From the NCBI RefSeq assembly GCF_036227225.1, contig NZ_CP109444.1:11203501-11267500 (forward strand): a stretch of 64,000 nt of DNA. The letters are read 5' to 3'. This DNA is from Streptomyces sp. NBC_01478. Lineage in GTDB: Bacteria > Actinomycetota > Actinomycetes > Streptomycetales > Streptomycetaceae. The notes under the pieces are model-generated. The model was not told where the DNA came from. It worked only from the letters and a program-made list of their open reading frames with translations, and ran no database searches. Shown here piece by piece: positions 16,417 to 25,123 of the stretch. Position numbers and translations under genes: made by a program. Each line of letters starts with the position of its first letter. Positions within the stretch are counted from its first letter, which is position 1.

Positions 16417-19400
16417 CTACGAACGCGCGGTCGCGGGGCGGCTGTTGTACGCCTCCGCCTCCAGCACCGGACGGCCTGAGGGCAGTGCGCGACTCGGCCA
16501 GGACAAGGTGACGTCCTGGGACTCGCCGGGCAGCAGCCACAGGTAGTTGTGGCTGTACAGCGTCGGCAGCACACGGTCGCCGGTCGTACCGTCCTTGAGG
16601 GAGAGTCGGACCATGGCGGCGACGGCCAGACCCTGATTGCGGACGGTCGCGGTCAGCTCGCTACGGGCTCCGGAACGGGACAGGCGCCCGACCGTCGCGG
16701 ACACCTTGGTCCGCGGCGCGCCGCTCAACGCGCGCATGGCGTCTGGCGTGCGATAACGCCAGTAGGTGTTGCGCGACAGGACCCGGCCGTCACTGCCCTC
16801 CAACGTCAGACGCAGCAGATGCAGATCCGGCAGGCCGTCGGTCCAGGCCGCGGTGAACGCCTTGGCGGTCGCGGCCGGCGCCACATCCAGCCGGACACTC
16901 CTGCTCGCGCCGAGCCGACGACCGGACAGGTCGAGCAACTGCGCCGACACGACCGCGTTCTTCAGAGCCGCCCGCGTGTGGTTCACGGCGAGCACCCGCC
17001 CCTCCGGATCGGCCTGGACATGCAGCGGCTCGCAGGCCGAACGGGCGCCGTAGTACGTGCCGTTGACGTCGAAGTCGTAGTCGTAGGTCTGCCAGACCGT
17101 GCTGTGCCACGCGGGGTGGGACATCCACAGCATCAGTCCGCTGGCGTTGTCCCAGAGGTTCGCGTTCCAGGCCTCGAACATGGCGCGCGTGTTCTCGTAG
17201 TTGACGAACTGGGCCTTGCGGGCGAAGTCGTCCAGTCCGGTGACTGCTCCGAGACGCGCTTCTACGGCCGCCTTGTAGTTCTGCGGTGTCTGGTTCCCGC
17301 GCTCGCTCCAGTCGTGGTAGTACCACGCGCCGCGAATCGGCCACTCGGGCTCGTCACCCGTCATGTTCCGCATGCTGGCGGCGGTCGAGACGACGGGCAT
17401 CCCGATCTCGGTGTGGAAGCCGAAGTCCTTGCTGCCGTAGGTAGTTGGGTCGAAGTACTTCTCCGGCTCCACCCAGCCGTACGGGCCGCCGCCGGTGATG
17501 ATGCCGCCGGCCGAGTTGTTCTGGTAGAGGATGCCGGGTGCCTGCCCCTCCACGGCCTCGCGCATGCCCTGGTCGATCGCGGCCGGCGGGTTGCCCTCGT
17601 TGGCCCCGCACCAGACGACCACGCTCGGGTGGACGCGGTAGCGCAGGACGGTGTCCCGCGCGATCGAGTTGAAGGCGTCGTGGTCCGGCGGGTCCATGCC
17701 CCACGCGTTGGGAAAATCGTTCCACACCAGGATTCCGTGCTCGTCGCAGGCGGCGAAGAACTCCTCCCGGTCGGACGTGCCGACCCAGTTGCGGATCATG
17801 GTGAAGTTCATGTCGCGGTGCATCCGTACGGCCGCGTCCATCCGCTCCGGCGGCATCCGGCGCAGCAACTCGTCCCAGCCCCAGTTGCCGCCCCGGGCGA
17901 AGACCCGCACCCCGTTCACGCTGATCTTCAACGGATCGGGCGTGTTGGACACCGACTTCACATCGGTCCAGGTGTCCGCGTCGTCCGACACCTGGATCAC
18001 ATAGGTCTTGGGGTAGGCCGACTCCCAGAGGATGGCGACCCGGTCGAAGCGCTGTGACGCTCCGAGGTCCACCTGAATCCACTGGTGATCTTCGTACTCC
18101 GAGGACCAACGGGTGCTTGTGTCACCGTCGGTGGCGTGCGCGGCCGGGTGGTCGGGATCCTCGGTGGACGCGGTCGTCGTACGACGGAGCGCGAGGTCGG
18201 TACCGGGCGCGGTGCTGTCGATGACGCCCAGGGACCACAGGGAGTTGCCCCAACTGGTGTTGCGCAGACCGCAGTTGATGCGGACGTAGCGCGCGGTCCG
18301 GGCGGTGAAGTCCTCCACCTGCAGGCTTGCGCTGCCATTGTTGAACGGCAACGGAACCGCGCTGTTGTCCACCGACGCGGCATCGGTCCAGGTGGAGTTG
18401 TCGGTGGACACCTGCACCAAGTAGGTCTTCGCGTACGCCTGTTCCCACACGAGGTCGACCCGGTCGAAGGACTGCTGCGCGCCCAGGTCGACCCGGATCC
18501 ACTGGTCGTCCGTGTAGGCCGAGGACCAGCGGGTGTCGGGATCGCCGTCGGTCACACGGGCCGCGCCGTGATCGTCCCCGTCCGTGCTCGACGCGTCGGC
18601 AGGTGCGTGCAGGGCCAGGTCGGTGGCGGCCCGCGTGCTGTCGCGTACGGCCAGGGTCCACAGGGAGTAGCCCCAACCGGAGGCCCTGGTGAGGCACTTG
18701 ACGCGTACGTACCGGGCTTGTCGCCGGTCGAAAGTCACGGACTGGGTATACGCGTCACCGGAGTCGGCGAACGGCAGCGGCACCTCGTACTCGTAGCCGA
18801 ACTGACGGATGCCGAAGCGGGTCGTGCGGCGGTCGCTCTCGGTACCGTCGAGCGTCGCGACCAGGGTGAGCTTGTGGAGGGTCGGGTCGCCCAGTCCGTT
18901 GGGCCACCACAACGCCGGGTTGAGCAGCCGCAGTTGAGCGAAGTCGGCAGGCGCGAACGTCACGTCGACGCTTTTGCCCGCCGGCACGGTGACGGCCTTG
19001 CTGACCCGCACGTCGTCGAAGGCGGCGGAGACCGTCGTGCGGCGGTCGGTGGTGTCGGCGTTGCGGACCGGGACGACGACCGTCACTTCGGCGGCCGACA
19101 CCTGGGGCAGGTCCGGCAGCACGGTGTCGACCCGCGGATCGCCGATCACGACCTGGCCGGTCGACCTCAGCCGGACGTGGTTCCAGATGCCGGCGGCCCG
19201 GTCGCGTACCGCCGGCATCCAGTCCCAGCCCGAAGAGGCAAGGTAGGTGGGGGAGTTGAGGTTCATCTGGTTGGCGCCCGCGTCCACCCAGGACTCGCCG
19301 GCCGGACCCTTGTCGCCGGGGCTGCCGGGCACCGGCATGGGCGTGATCCGCACCGCGAGCGCGTTCGCACCGCCCGTCGCGAGCAACTCGGTCACGTCGT

Positions 19401-20466
19401 GGGCCGAGCGGGCGAAGGGGTACGTCAGACCGCCCACGTGATGGCCGTTGAGCCAGATGTCGGCCGTGTGGTTGATGCCGTCGAACTCCAGCCAGGTCCG
19501 GCGTCCGGGCCCGGTGCGCAGACCGTGCGGCAGCTCGAAGTCCCGTTTGTACCACCAGGAATGACGGGACAGGGCCTCGGGGATGCGGAGGTTGTTCAGC
19601 CCGGCCACGGGGTCGGGAAGCTTGCCCTGCTCGACGAGTGAGGCCAGTACCGTGCCGGGGATCGTGGCGGGCAGCCAGCCGCTGGTGTCGACGGACGTCG
19701 TCGACAGCTTCGTGCCGTCGGCGCCTGCCCAGTCGTCGAGCGTCAGCCGCCAGCCGGACTCCAGCGGGACCGTGCCGTCCTCGGCCACCGTCAGCTTCGG
19801 CGCCGGCCCGGAGCGGGTGCCCCAGTCCGTCCAGCCCGTGGCCGCCGGCCGGTGGCCCTTGACGGTGCCGTAGACCTCGAAGCCGTTGAGGCCGAGGGGG
19901 TTGGGGTTCGAGCGCCGGGTCGAGGTCAGTCGTATCCAGCGTGCGGTGACCGGGCGCGGGGGCTGGATGTCGACCACTCCGCCGGTGCCCGCCGTGGTGC
20001 GGTGCACGCCGGTCCAGGAGGTGTGGTCGGTCGACGTCTCGACGACGTACTCGACCGAGTAACTCGACTGGATCTCCTGGCCCGTTGTGCCGTCGGCCGG
20101 ATTGCCCGAGGTGGGCGGGGTGAACACCGGGTCGCTCGCGTCGCCTTCGAAGGTGAGGCGGATCGACGTGACCTCGCACGCGGCCTGCAGATCGACCGAG
20201 ATCCGCTGCGGGTCGCCGGCCGCCGCCCGCCAGCCGCTGCCGCGCACCCCCGATGCGGCGAGCCGGTCCACCACGAACGAACCCGGGGTGGGCGCGTAGG
20301 CCGTCGAGGAGACCGACACGGGGCGGTGGAGGGCGAGTTCACCAGGAGTGGCGGGGGCTGCCGACGCGGGCTGCGGGAAACCGAGTCCGAACCCCGCCAG
20401 CAGGCCGGAACCCGTGCTGACGAAGGAGCGGCGCGACAGGTGCGGTGAACTCGACTGATCTGTCAT
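16417..20466 (-). CDS. secreted GH2 exo-beta-glucosaminidase/mannosidase-like enzyme with inserted discoidin repeats
   Basis: This is a 1349-residue exported glycoside hydrolase. A Tat signal (SRRSFVSTGSGLLAGFGLGF, cleavage near ASAAPA) is followed by an N-terminal discoidin/F5-F8C domain (about 40-200), a GH2 sugar-binding domain (about 235-435), an Ig-like domain (to about 560), discoidin material (562-841) and the TIM barrel from about 845. The acid/base Glu is in GANEGNPP (E957) and the nucleophile in HTEIGMP (E1020), as in exo-glucosaminidase/mannosidase-type GH2 enzymes. The discoidin block interrupts the point where Ig domain and barrel normally join. It is divergent from the alpha-galactosidase at 20690, consistent with combined attack on a galactose- or aminosugar-bearing polymer. 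The exact substrate is uncertain. Confidence 0.85.
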   Translation of the reverse strand: MTDQSSSPHLSRRSFVSTGSGLLAGFGLGFPQPASAAPATPGELALHRPVSVSSTAYAPTPGSFVVDRLAASGVRGSGWRAAAGDPQRISVDLQAACEVTSIRLTFEGDASDPVFTPPTSGNPADGTTGQEIQSSYSVEYVVETSTDHTSWTGVHRTTAGTGGVVDIQPPRPVTARWIRLTSTRRSNPNPLGLNGFEVYGTVKGHRPAATGWTDWGTRSGPAPKLTVAEDGTVPLESGWRLTLDDWAGADGTKLSTTSVDTSGWLPATIPGTVLASLVEQGKLPDPVAGLNNLRIPEALSRHSWWYKRDFELPHGLRTGPGRRTWLEFDGINHTADIWLNGHHVGGLTYPFARSAHDVTELLATGGANALAVRITPMPVPGSPGDKGPAGESWVDAGANQMNLNSPTYLASSGWDWMPAVRDRAAGIWNHVRLRSTGQVVIGDPRVDTVLPDLPQVSAAEVTVVVPVRNADTTDRRTTVSAAFDDVRVSKAVTVPAGKSVDVTFAPADFAQLRLLNPALWWPNGLGDPTLHKLTLVATLDGTESDRRTTRFGIRQFGYEYEVPLPFADSGDAYTQSVTFDRRQARYVRVKCLTRASGWGYSLWTLAVRDSTRAATDLALHAPADASSTDGDDHGAARVTDGDPDTRWSSAYTDDQWIRVDLGAQQSFDRVDLVWEQAYAKTYLVQVSTDNSTWTDAASVDNSAVPLPFNNGSASLQVEDFTARTARYVRINCGLRNTSWGNSLWSLGVIDSTAPGTDLALRRTTTASTEDPDHPAAHATDGDTSTRWSSEYEDHQWIQVDLGASQRFDRVAILWESAYPKTYVIQVSDDADTWTDVKSVSNTPDPLKISVNGVRVFARGGNWGWDELLRRMPPERMDAAVRMHRDMNFTMIRNWVGTSDREEFFAACDEHGILVWNDFPNAWGMDPPDHDAFNSIARDTVLRYRVHPSVVVWCGANEGNPPAAIDQGMREAVEGQAPGILYQNNSAGGIITGGGPYGWVEPEKYFDPTTYGSKDFGFHTEIGMPVVSTAASMRNMTGDEPEWPIRGAWYYHDWSERGNQTPQNYKAAVEARLGAVTGLDDFARKAQFVNYENTRAMFEAWNANLWDNASGLMLWMSHPAWHSTVWQTYDYDFDVNGTYYGARSACEPLHVQADPEGRVLAVNHTRAALKNAVVSAQLLDLSGRRLGASRSVRLDVAPAATAKAFTAAWTDGLPDLHLLRLTLEGSDGRVLSRNTYWRYRTPDAMRALSGAPRTKVSATVGRLSRSGARSELTATVRNQGLAVAAMVRLSLKDGTTGDRVLPTLYSHNYLWLLPGESQDVTLSWPSRALPSGRPVLEAEAYNSRPATARS
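17932..18783 (-). repeat. out-of-phase discoidin repeat array inserted in the GH2 enzyme
   Basis: Residues 562-841 consist of repeating discoidin units of about 141 residues, but the array begins and ends mid-unit. The C-terminal half of one unit comes first (VPLPF at 562 to RDST near 611), then a complete unit (DLAL at 616 to IDST near 752), then the N-terminal half of another (DLAL at 757 to SVSN at 841). Landmarks recur at constant spacing: DLAL 616/757, VPLPF 562/704, TRWSS 645/785. The barrel resumes at residues DPLKISVNGVRVF. Confidence 0.8.
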
Positions 20467-20498
20467 GAGCGTGAAGTCCCATCAAAAACCGGCGGCAC

Positions 20499-20512
20499 TG
20501 ACAACGTTGCCA
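20499..20512. promoter_or_regulatory. LacI-type operator TGACAACGTTGCCA at the GH2 promoter
   Basis: This 14-bp near-perfect palindrome is centred on CAACGTTG, a common LacI-family half-site pair. It lies 33 bp upstream of the GH2 start. On the minus strand a TTGACA (20542-20537) is followed after 17 bp by CAGCCT, which would place the operator at the transcription start. The cognate regulator is not evident in the window. Confidence 0.55.
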
Positions 20513-20560
20513 AAGGCTGGGACGCGAGGGAAGCTGTGTCAACCCCTGGTGCGGCGTTCT

Positions 20561-20585
20561 AATAAATTAGGAATTAATATTGACA
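20561..20585 (+). promoter_or_regulatory. AT-rich operator, copy 1, overlapping the -35 of the GH27 gene
   Basis: AATAAATTAGGAATTA (20561-20576) is followed by TTGACA at 20580, with CACAGT 17 bp further on as a possible -10. The same 16 bases recur at 22815-22830 with the same 19-bp offset to a TTGAC hexamer. In this GC-rich DNA such a sequence stands out strongly. It is probably the site of a repressor or activator shared by the alpha-galactosidase and the ABC importer. Confidence 0.65.
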
Positions 20586-20689
20586 GGGTTTCGGTCCCGC
20601 GCCACAGTCGTCGCCGTGACGCCGGTAGCCCCCTGTCGCAGTGCGGCCCGGGTCACGTCCTCCTGCTTCCCAACCCTCGGGAGAGGCAA

Positions 20690-22819
20690 GTGACTTCACA
20701 TCCGCAGGTCCGCACACCCGCGGCTTCGAGACGCACCCGCCGAGCCACCGTCGTCGCCATCGCGACCGTGCTGGCGGCGACCGCCGCCCCGGTGGCCACG
20801 GCGCGCACCGGCGTCGACCAGGGCGCGCCCGCCTACTACGACAGCGGTCTCGCGCCGACGCCGTACATGGGCTGGAACACCTACTACGGGCTCGGCGCAC
20901 CCACCGAACAGCAAGTACGCGCCGTCGCGGACAAGTTGGTCAGCAGCGGTCTGCGGGACAGCGGTTACGACATCGTGTGGCTCGACGGCGGCTGGCAGGC
21001 CGACAACCCGCGTGACGCGTCGGGGCGGTTGGTCGCCAACCCGGACCGATTCCCCTCCGGTATCCCCGCGTTGGTCTCCTACCTGCACAAGCGTGGCCTC
21101 AAAGCCGGCATCTACACCGACGCCGGCACCTACGACGGAGGCAAGAGCTGCGGACTCGGCAGCCGGGGCCACTACGACGCGGACGCACGGCAGTTCGCCA
21201 ACTGGAAGATCGACGCGGTCAAGGTCGACTTCCTGTGCGGGATCGGCGCCAAGCTCGATCCGGGCCCGGCGTTCAAGGAGTTCAGCGACGCGGTGGCCAA
21301 GTCCGGCCGCAAGATGCTGCTCAACCTGTGCAACCCGCTCACCGACGACTGGGGCCTGCCGCACACACCCGAACAGGACGCGCACAACACCTACGTCTAC
21401 GGCCCGACGACCGCCGACTCCTGGCGCACCGGCACGGACATCGCCTGGGGCACCCCGAGCCCCGGACAGTGGCCCAACATCCTGCGCAACATGGACGCGA
21501 ACGCCTGGCACCCCGAGGCGCAGGGACCCGGGCACTACAACGACCCGGACTACCTCATCCCCATGCGCCAAATGACGGACGGCACCATGGAGTTGAGCCA
21601 GGAGGAGTCCACCTCGCAGTACGTGATGTGGGCCGAGATGGGCTCGCCGCTGGTGCTCGGCTCCGACCCGCGCACCCTGTCCGACTCGATGCTCGCCACC
21701 CTGCGCAACCCGGAGATCATCGCCGTCGACCAGGACCCCCTCGCCGTCCAGGGCGTGCGGGTGGCCTCGGACCCGGTCGGCGACGTGTACAGCAAGGTGC
21801 TGGAGGGGCGCGGGCAGCGCGCGGTCGTCCTGCTCAACCGCTCGGACCAACCGGCCCTGCGCACCGTGCAGTTCGCGGACGCGGGGCTCGGTGGACCGGT
21901 CCAGGTACGGGATCTGCGGGCCCGGACCGACCGGGGCACGCACGAGGGGTCGTACACCGTCGAGGTCCCCGCGCACGGCACCGCGTTCCTGAAGCTGACC
22001 GGGGCGGACGCCCTGCCCGGTACGAATCTGGGCGCGAAGGCCACGGCGAGCCCGGCCGTCGTCCGTGACGGCGACACGCTCACCACCTTCCTGCGCGGCC
22101 CGCACGGCTCGCTCGTCCAGCAGGCCGGCGGCGGGACGAAGGACCTCGGCGGTCCCACGAAGGGCGCGATGCTCGGCCAGCCCGCCGCGTACGCCTCGGC
22201 CGGCGGCCGGATCGACGTCTTCGTGCGCGGCACCGACTCCCGGGTGTACCGGCGGGTCTCCGTCGGCGGCCGCTGGGGCGCGTGGCAGAGCCTGGGCGGC
22301 CAGGTGACCGACGCGCCGTCCGTGGCGTTCACCGGTCCCGCCGACTGGACGCTGTTCGCGACCGGCTCGGACGGTCAGGTCGTGCAGCGCGGTCCGTCGT
22401 CCGGCTGGACCTCGCTCGGCGCACCCGGCGGCCGGGCGGTGTACGGGCGGCCGTCCGCCGTCGTGGACGCGCAGGGACGGGTGCGTGTCGCCGTGCGCAG
22501 CGCGGCGGACGACGTGTGGACGCGGACCCGGGAGGCGTCGGGGGAGTGGTCGCCGTGGGCGTCGCTCGGCGGGACCGTCAGCGGGAGTCCGACGCTGGTC
22601 GCGGCAGGGGACGCCGTGGTGCTGTACGCGCGGGCCGCGGACTACACGCTCTGGCAGCAGCGGTACGAGAACGGTGCCTGGCAGGGCTGGACCAAGCAAC
22701 AGGCGTTCCCCAGCGCCGCGTTCGACGGCGCGCTCGGAGCGGTGGCCGGGCCGGACGGGACGGTCGACGCGGTGTTCCGCGGAGTCGACGGCTACGTCCA
22801 CCTGACCCAGTTCAAATAA
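20690..22819 (+). CDS. secreted GH27 alpha-galactosidase with C-terminal PLL-like propeller
   Basis: This 709-residue exported enzyme has a GTG start at 20690 fixed by GGGAGAGG upstream. A Sec-type signal (ATVVAIATVLAATAAPVATA) is cleaved near residue 40. The GH27 barrel runs about 50-350, with opening motif TPYMGWNTYY, nucleophile in DAVKVDFLCG (D180), acid/base in WRTGTD (D250) and HYNDPDYL. A short beta domain follows to about 440. The last 260 residues repeat W-S-LGG-type blades (RWGAWQSLGGQVTDAPS, GEWSPWASLGGTVSGSPT) of PLL/fucolectin-like beta-propellers, probably a carbohydrate-binding module. It removes terminal alpha-galactose outside the cell to feed the importer downstream. Its TAA stop lies inside the second AT-rich operator. 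Confidence 0.92.
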   Translation: MTSHPQVRTPAASRRTRRATVVAIATVLAATAAPVATARTGVDQGAPAYYDSGLAPTPYMGWNTYYGLGAPTEQQVRAVADKLVSSGLRDSGYDIVWLDGGWQADNPRDASGRLVANPDRFPSGIPALVSYLHKRGLKAGIYTDAGTYDGGKSCGLGSRGHYDADARQFANWKIDAVKVDFLCGIGAKLDPGPAFKEFSDAVAKSGRKMLLNLCNPLTDDWGLPHTPEQDAHNTYVYGPTTADSWRTGTDIAWGTPSPGQWPNILRNMDANAWHPEAQGPGHYNDPDYLIPMRQMTDGTMELSQEESTSQYVMWAEMGSPLVLGSDPRTLSDSMLATLRNPEIIAVDQDPLAVQGVRVASDPVGDVYSKVLEGRGQRAVVLLNRSDQPALRTVQFADAGLGGPVQVRDLRARTDRGTHEGSYTVEVPAHGTAFLKLTGADALPGTNLGAKATASPAVVRDGDTLTTFLRGPHGSLVQQAGGGTKDLGGPTKGAMLGQPAAYASAGGRIDVFVRGTDSRVYRRVSVGGRWGAWQSLGGQVTDAPSVAFTGPADWTLFATGSDGQVVQRGPSSGWTSLGAPGGRAVYGRPSAVVDAQGRVRVAVRSAADDVWTRTREASGEWSPWASLGGTVSGSPTLVAAGDAVVLYARAADYTLWQQRYENGAWQGWTKQQAFPSAAFDGALGAVAGPDGTVDAVFRGVDGYVHLTQFK

Positions 22820-22839
22820 ATTAGGAATTATTCTTGACG
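22815..22839 (+). promoter_or_regulatory. AT-rich operator, copy 2, upstream of the ABC importer
   Basis: AATAAATTAGGAATTA (22815-22830) is identical to the element at 20561 and is likewise followed 19 bp from its start by a TTGAC hexamer (22834). The alpha-galactosidase stop codon TAA (22817-22819) is part of the element. The matching spacing argues that both sites act on promoters, giving the binding-protein gene its own regulated start. Confidence 0.65.
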
Positions 22840-22893
22840 TGGTGGGGACGCCACGTGAACCTGGATCCGCACGGGATCCACAGGGAGCCATCC

Positions 22894-24186
22894 ATGACGA
22901 ACCATCAGCCAGACAGACGCCGGTTCCTCGCCGGACTCGGTGCCACGGGGGCGGCGGCGCTGCTCAGCGGCTGTGTCACCTCGACCTCCTCCGGCAAGAG
23001 CTCCTCGAAGGGCGCGGTGACCCTCCAGTCCAACCTCTCCGCCCCGCAGGCCAAGGCCGCGATGCAGGACCTCGTCGCCGCCTACGCCAAGAAGGGCTCC
23101 GAGCGCGCGAGCCTCAACACGGTCGCCGCGGAGACCTTCCGCACCCAACTGCCGACGTACCTCACCTCGGCCAACCCGCCGGACGTGTACACCTGGTACC
23201 CCGGTTCGGTGGCCGACGCCTACGCCAAGAAGAACCTGCTGCTCGACCTCGACGAGGCGTGGAGCACCTCGCCCGACCTCAAGCGCTACTCGAAGGCGCT
23301 CAACTCGCTGTGCACGTCGACGAGTTCCGGCAAGAAGGTCTTCGTGCCCACCACCTACTACTGGTGGGGCATGTTCTACCGGAAGTCCAACTTCGCCAAG
23401 TGGGGCGTGAGCGAGCCGAAGAGCTGGGACGACTTCCTCGACCTGTGCGACAAGCTCAAGAGCAAGGGCGTCAATCCGATCGGGCTGGGAGCCGGCGGCG
23501 GCACGGCCTGGGTGGCCTCGGCGTGGTTCGACTACCTCGACATCCGTATCAACGGCGCCGAGTACCACCGCCAACTCCTCGCCGGGAAGCACCGGTTCGA
23601 CGACCCCGAGGTCCGCAAGGTCTTCGACCGCTGGCAGGAGGTCCTGCCGTACTTCGACCCGAACGGCGCCGCCGTCGCCTTCCAGGACGCGTCGACCTCC
23701 CTGCTGAACGGCCGCAGCGGCATGATGCTCATCGGCACCTTCTTCGCCGACGCGACCCCCAAGAGCGCCCTCGACGACGTCGACTTCTTCCGCTTCCCGG
23801 TCATCGACCCGAAGGTCCCGCTCGCCGAAGAGGCGCCCACCGACGGCTACTTCGCCAGCGCCCGCACCGGCCGGCACGACCAGGTGATCGACCTGATGAA
23901 GTACCTCGCCACCGCCGAGGCCCAGGAGATCTACATCAAGGGCTCCTCCGGCACCGTCCTGCCCTGCAACCCCGCCGCGAAGGACGCCGGTACCGCCCTG
24001 GTCACCAAGGGCCGCGAGCACATCGCGGCGGCCGCCGAGATCACCCAGTTCTTCAACCGGGACTCCAGCGACGCCCTCCAGCCCACCGCCGACAACGCGT
24101 TGACCAAGTTCCTGGCCAAGCCCAAGTCGATCGGGAGCATCCTCACCGACTGGCAGCGCGACGCCGAGAAGATCTGGAACGCCTGA
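22894..24186 (+). CDS. ABC transporter sugar-binding lipoprotein
   Basis: This is a 430-residue extracellular solute-binding protein (family 1). The ATG at 22894 follows AGGGAGCC. The N-terminus RRRFLAGLGATGAAALLSGC combines a twin-arginine start with a lipobox (LLSGC), so it is probably a Tat-exported lipoprotein. Mature features typical of oligosaccharide-binding proteins include YLTSANPPDVYTWYPGS, VFVPTTYYWWGMFYRKS and a C-terminal LxKPKSxxSIL segment. It should deliver alpha-galactosides (for example melibiose or raffinose type) to the two permeases encoded next; the ligand is inferred from flanking alpha-galactosidases. The ATPase is not encoded here, as is usual for Streptomyces, where one MsiK serves many importers. 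Confidence 0.92.
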   Translation: MTNHQPDRRRFLAGLGATGAAALLSGCVTSTSSGKSSSKGAVTLQSNLSAPQAKAAMQDLVAAYAKKGSERASLNTVAAETFRTQLPTYLTSANPPDVYTWYPGSVADAYAKKNLLLDLDEAWSTSPDLKRYSKALNSLCTSTSSGKKVFVPTTYYWWGMFYRKSNFAKWGVSEPKSWDDFLDLCDKLKSKGVNPIGLGAGGGTAWVASAWFDYLDIRINGAEYHRQLLAGKHRFDDPEVRKVFDRWQEVLPYFDPNGAAVAFQDASTSLLNGRSGMMLIGTFFADATPKSALDDVDFFRFPVIDPKVPLAEEAPTDGYFASARTGRHDQVIDLMKYLATAEAQEIYIKGSSGTVLPCNPAAKDAGTALVTKGREHIAAAAEITQFFNRDSSDALQPTADNALTKFLAKPKSIGSILTDWQRDAEKIWNA

Positions 24187-24187
24187 C

Positions 24188-25123
24188 ATGGCCGTCCTGA
24201 CCGCGCCCGACCGGAAGTCCCCGACCCGAACGCCCGCGCAGGGCAAGCGGGTTCGGGGCCCCCGGCGCACACCCCCGCTGGTGCTCGCCTTCGTCCTCGT
24301 CCCGCTCCTGGTCGAGGCCGTGTGGGTGTTCTGGCCCGCCGTGCAGGGCTTCTGCCTCGCCCTGACGAAGTGGGACGGCGTCTCCCCACCGCAGTTCGTC
24401 GGCCTGGACAACTTCCGGGAGATGGCCCACGACGACGTCTTCCGCAGCGCGGCCGGCCACACCGTCCTCTGGCTCGTCCTCTTCGGCGGCCTCTCCGCCC
24501 TGCTCGGCCTCGCCGCAGCCCTCCTGCTCCAACAGGAGCGCCGCGGCGTGGGTTTCTACCGAGCGGCCCTGTTCCTGCCGGTCGTTTTCTCCCTGGTCGC
24601 CACCGCCCTGGTTTGGCAGGCGATCTACCAGCCCGACGGCGTCCTCAACCAACTCCTCCAGTCCGTCGGCCTCGGCAGCCTCCGCCACGCCTGGCTCGCC
24701 GACCAGGACACCGCCCTCTACGCCGTGATCGTGCCCGCGCTCTGGCGCCAGATCGGCTACGTCATGGTCCTCTACCTGGCCGGCCTCAAGGGCATCGACC
24801 CGGCCCTGTACGAGGCCGCCAAGGTCGACGGCGCGAGCGCCTGGCAACGCCTGCGGCACGTCACGCTGCCCCAACTGCGCAGCGTCAACGCGGTGGTTCT
24901 GTCCGTCATCGTCATCGACTCGCTGCGCTCCTTCGACGTCGTGTGGTCCCTGACCCGCGGCGGCCCCTACCACTCCTCCGAGCTGCTGAGCACCTACATG
25001 TACTCGACCGCCTTCCAGTCCCTACGACTCGGCTACGGCTCCGCACTCGCCGTTGTCATCTTCGTGCTGGCCTTCGGCGTCATCTGCTCCTACCTCGTCC
25101 GCGCGTTCCGGGAGGCCGACTGA
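24188..25123 (+). CDS. ABC sugar transporter permease (MalF/UgpA-like)
   Basis: This is a 311-residue inner-membrane permease with six hydrophobic helices. The EAA loop appears as YEAAKVDGASAWQRLRHVTLPQL, which contacts the ATPase. The gene starts one base after the binding-protein stop and its own stop overlaps the next start (TGATG). It is the first of two channel subunits of the alpha-galactoside importer. Confidence 0.93.
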   Translation: MAVLTAPDRKSPTRTPAQGKRVRGPRRTPPLVLAFVLVPLLVEAVWVFWPAVQGFCLALTKWDGVSPPQFVGLDNFREMAHDDVFRSAAGHTVLWLVLFGGLSALLGLAAALLLQQERRGVGFYRAALFLPVVFSLVATALVWQAIYQPDGVLNQLLQSVGLGSLRHAWLADQDTALYAVIVPALWRQIGYVMVLYLAGLKGIDPALYEAAKVDGASAWQRLRHVTLPQLRSVNAVVLSVIVIDSLRSFDVVWSLTRGGPYHSSELLSTYMYSTAFQSLRLGYGSALAVVIFVLAFGVICSYLVRAFREAD

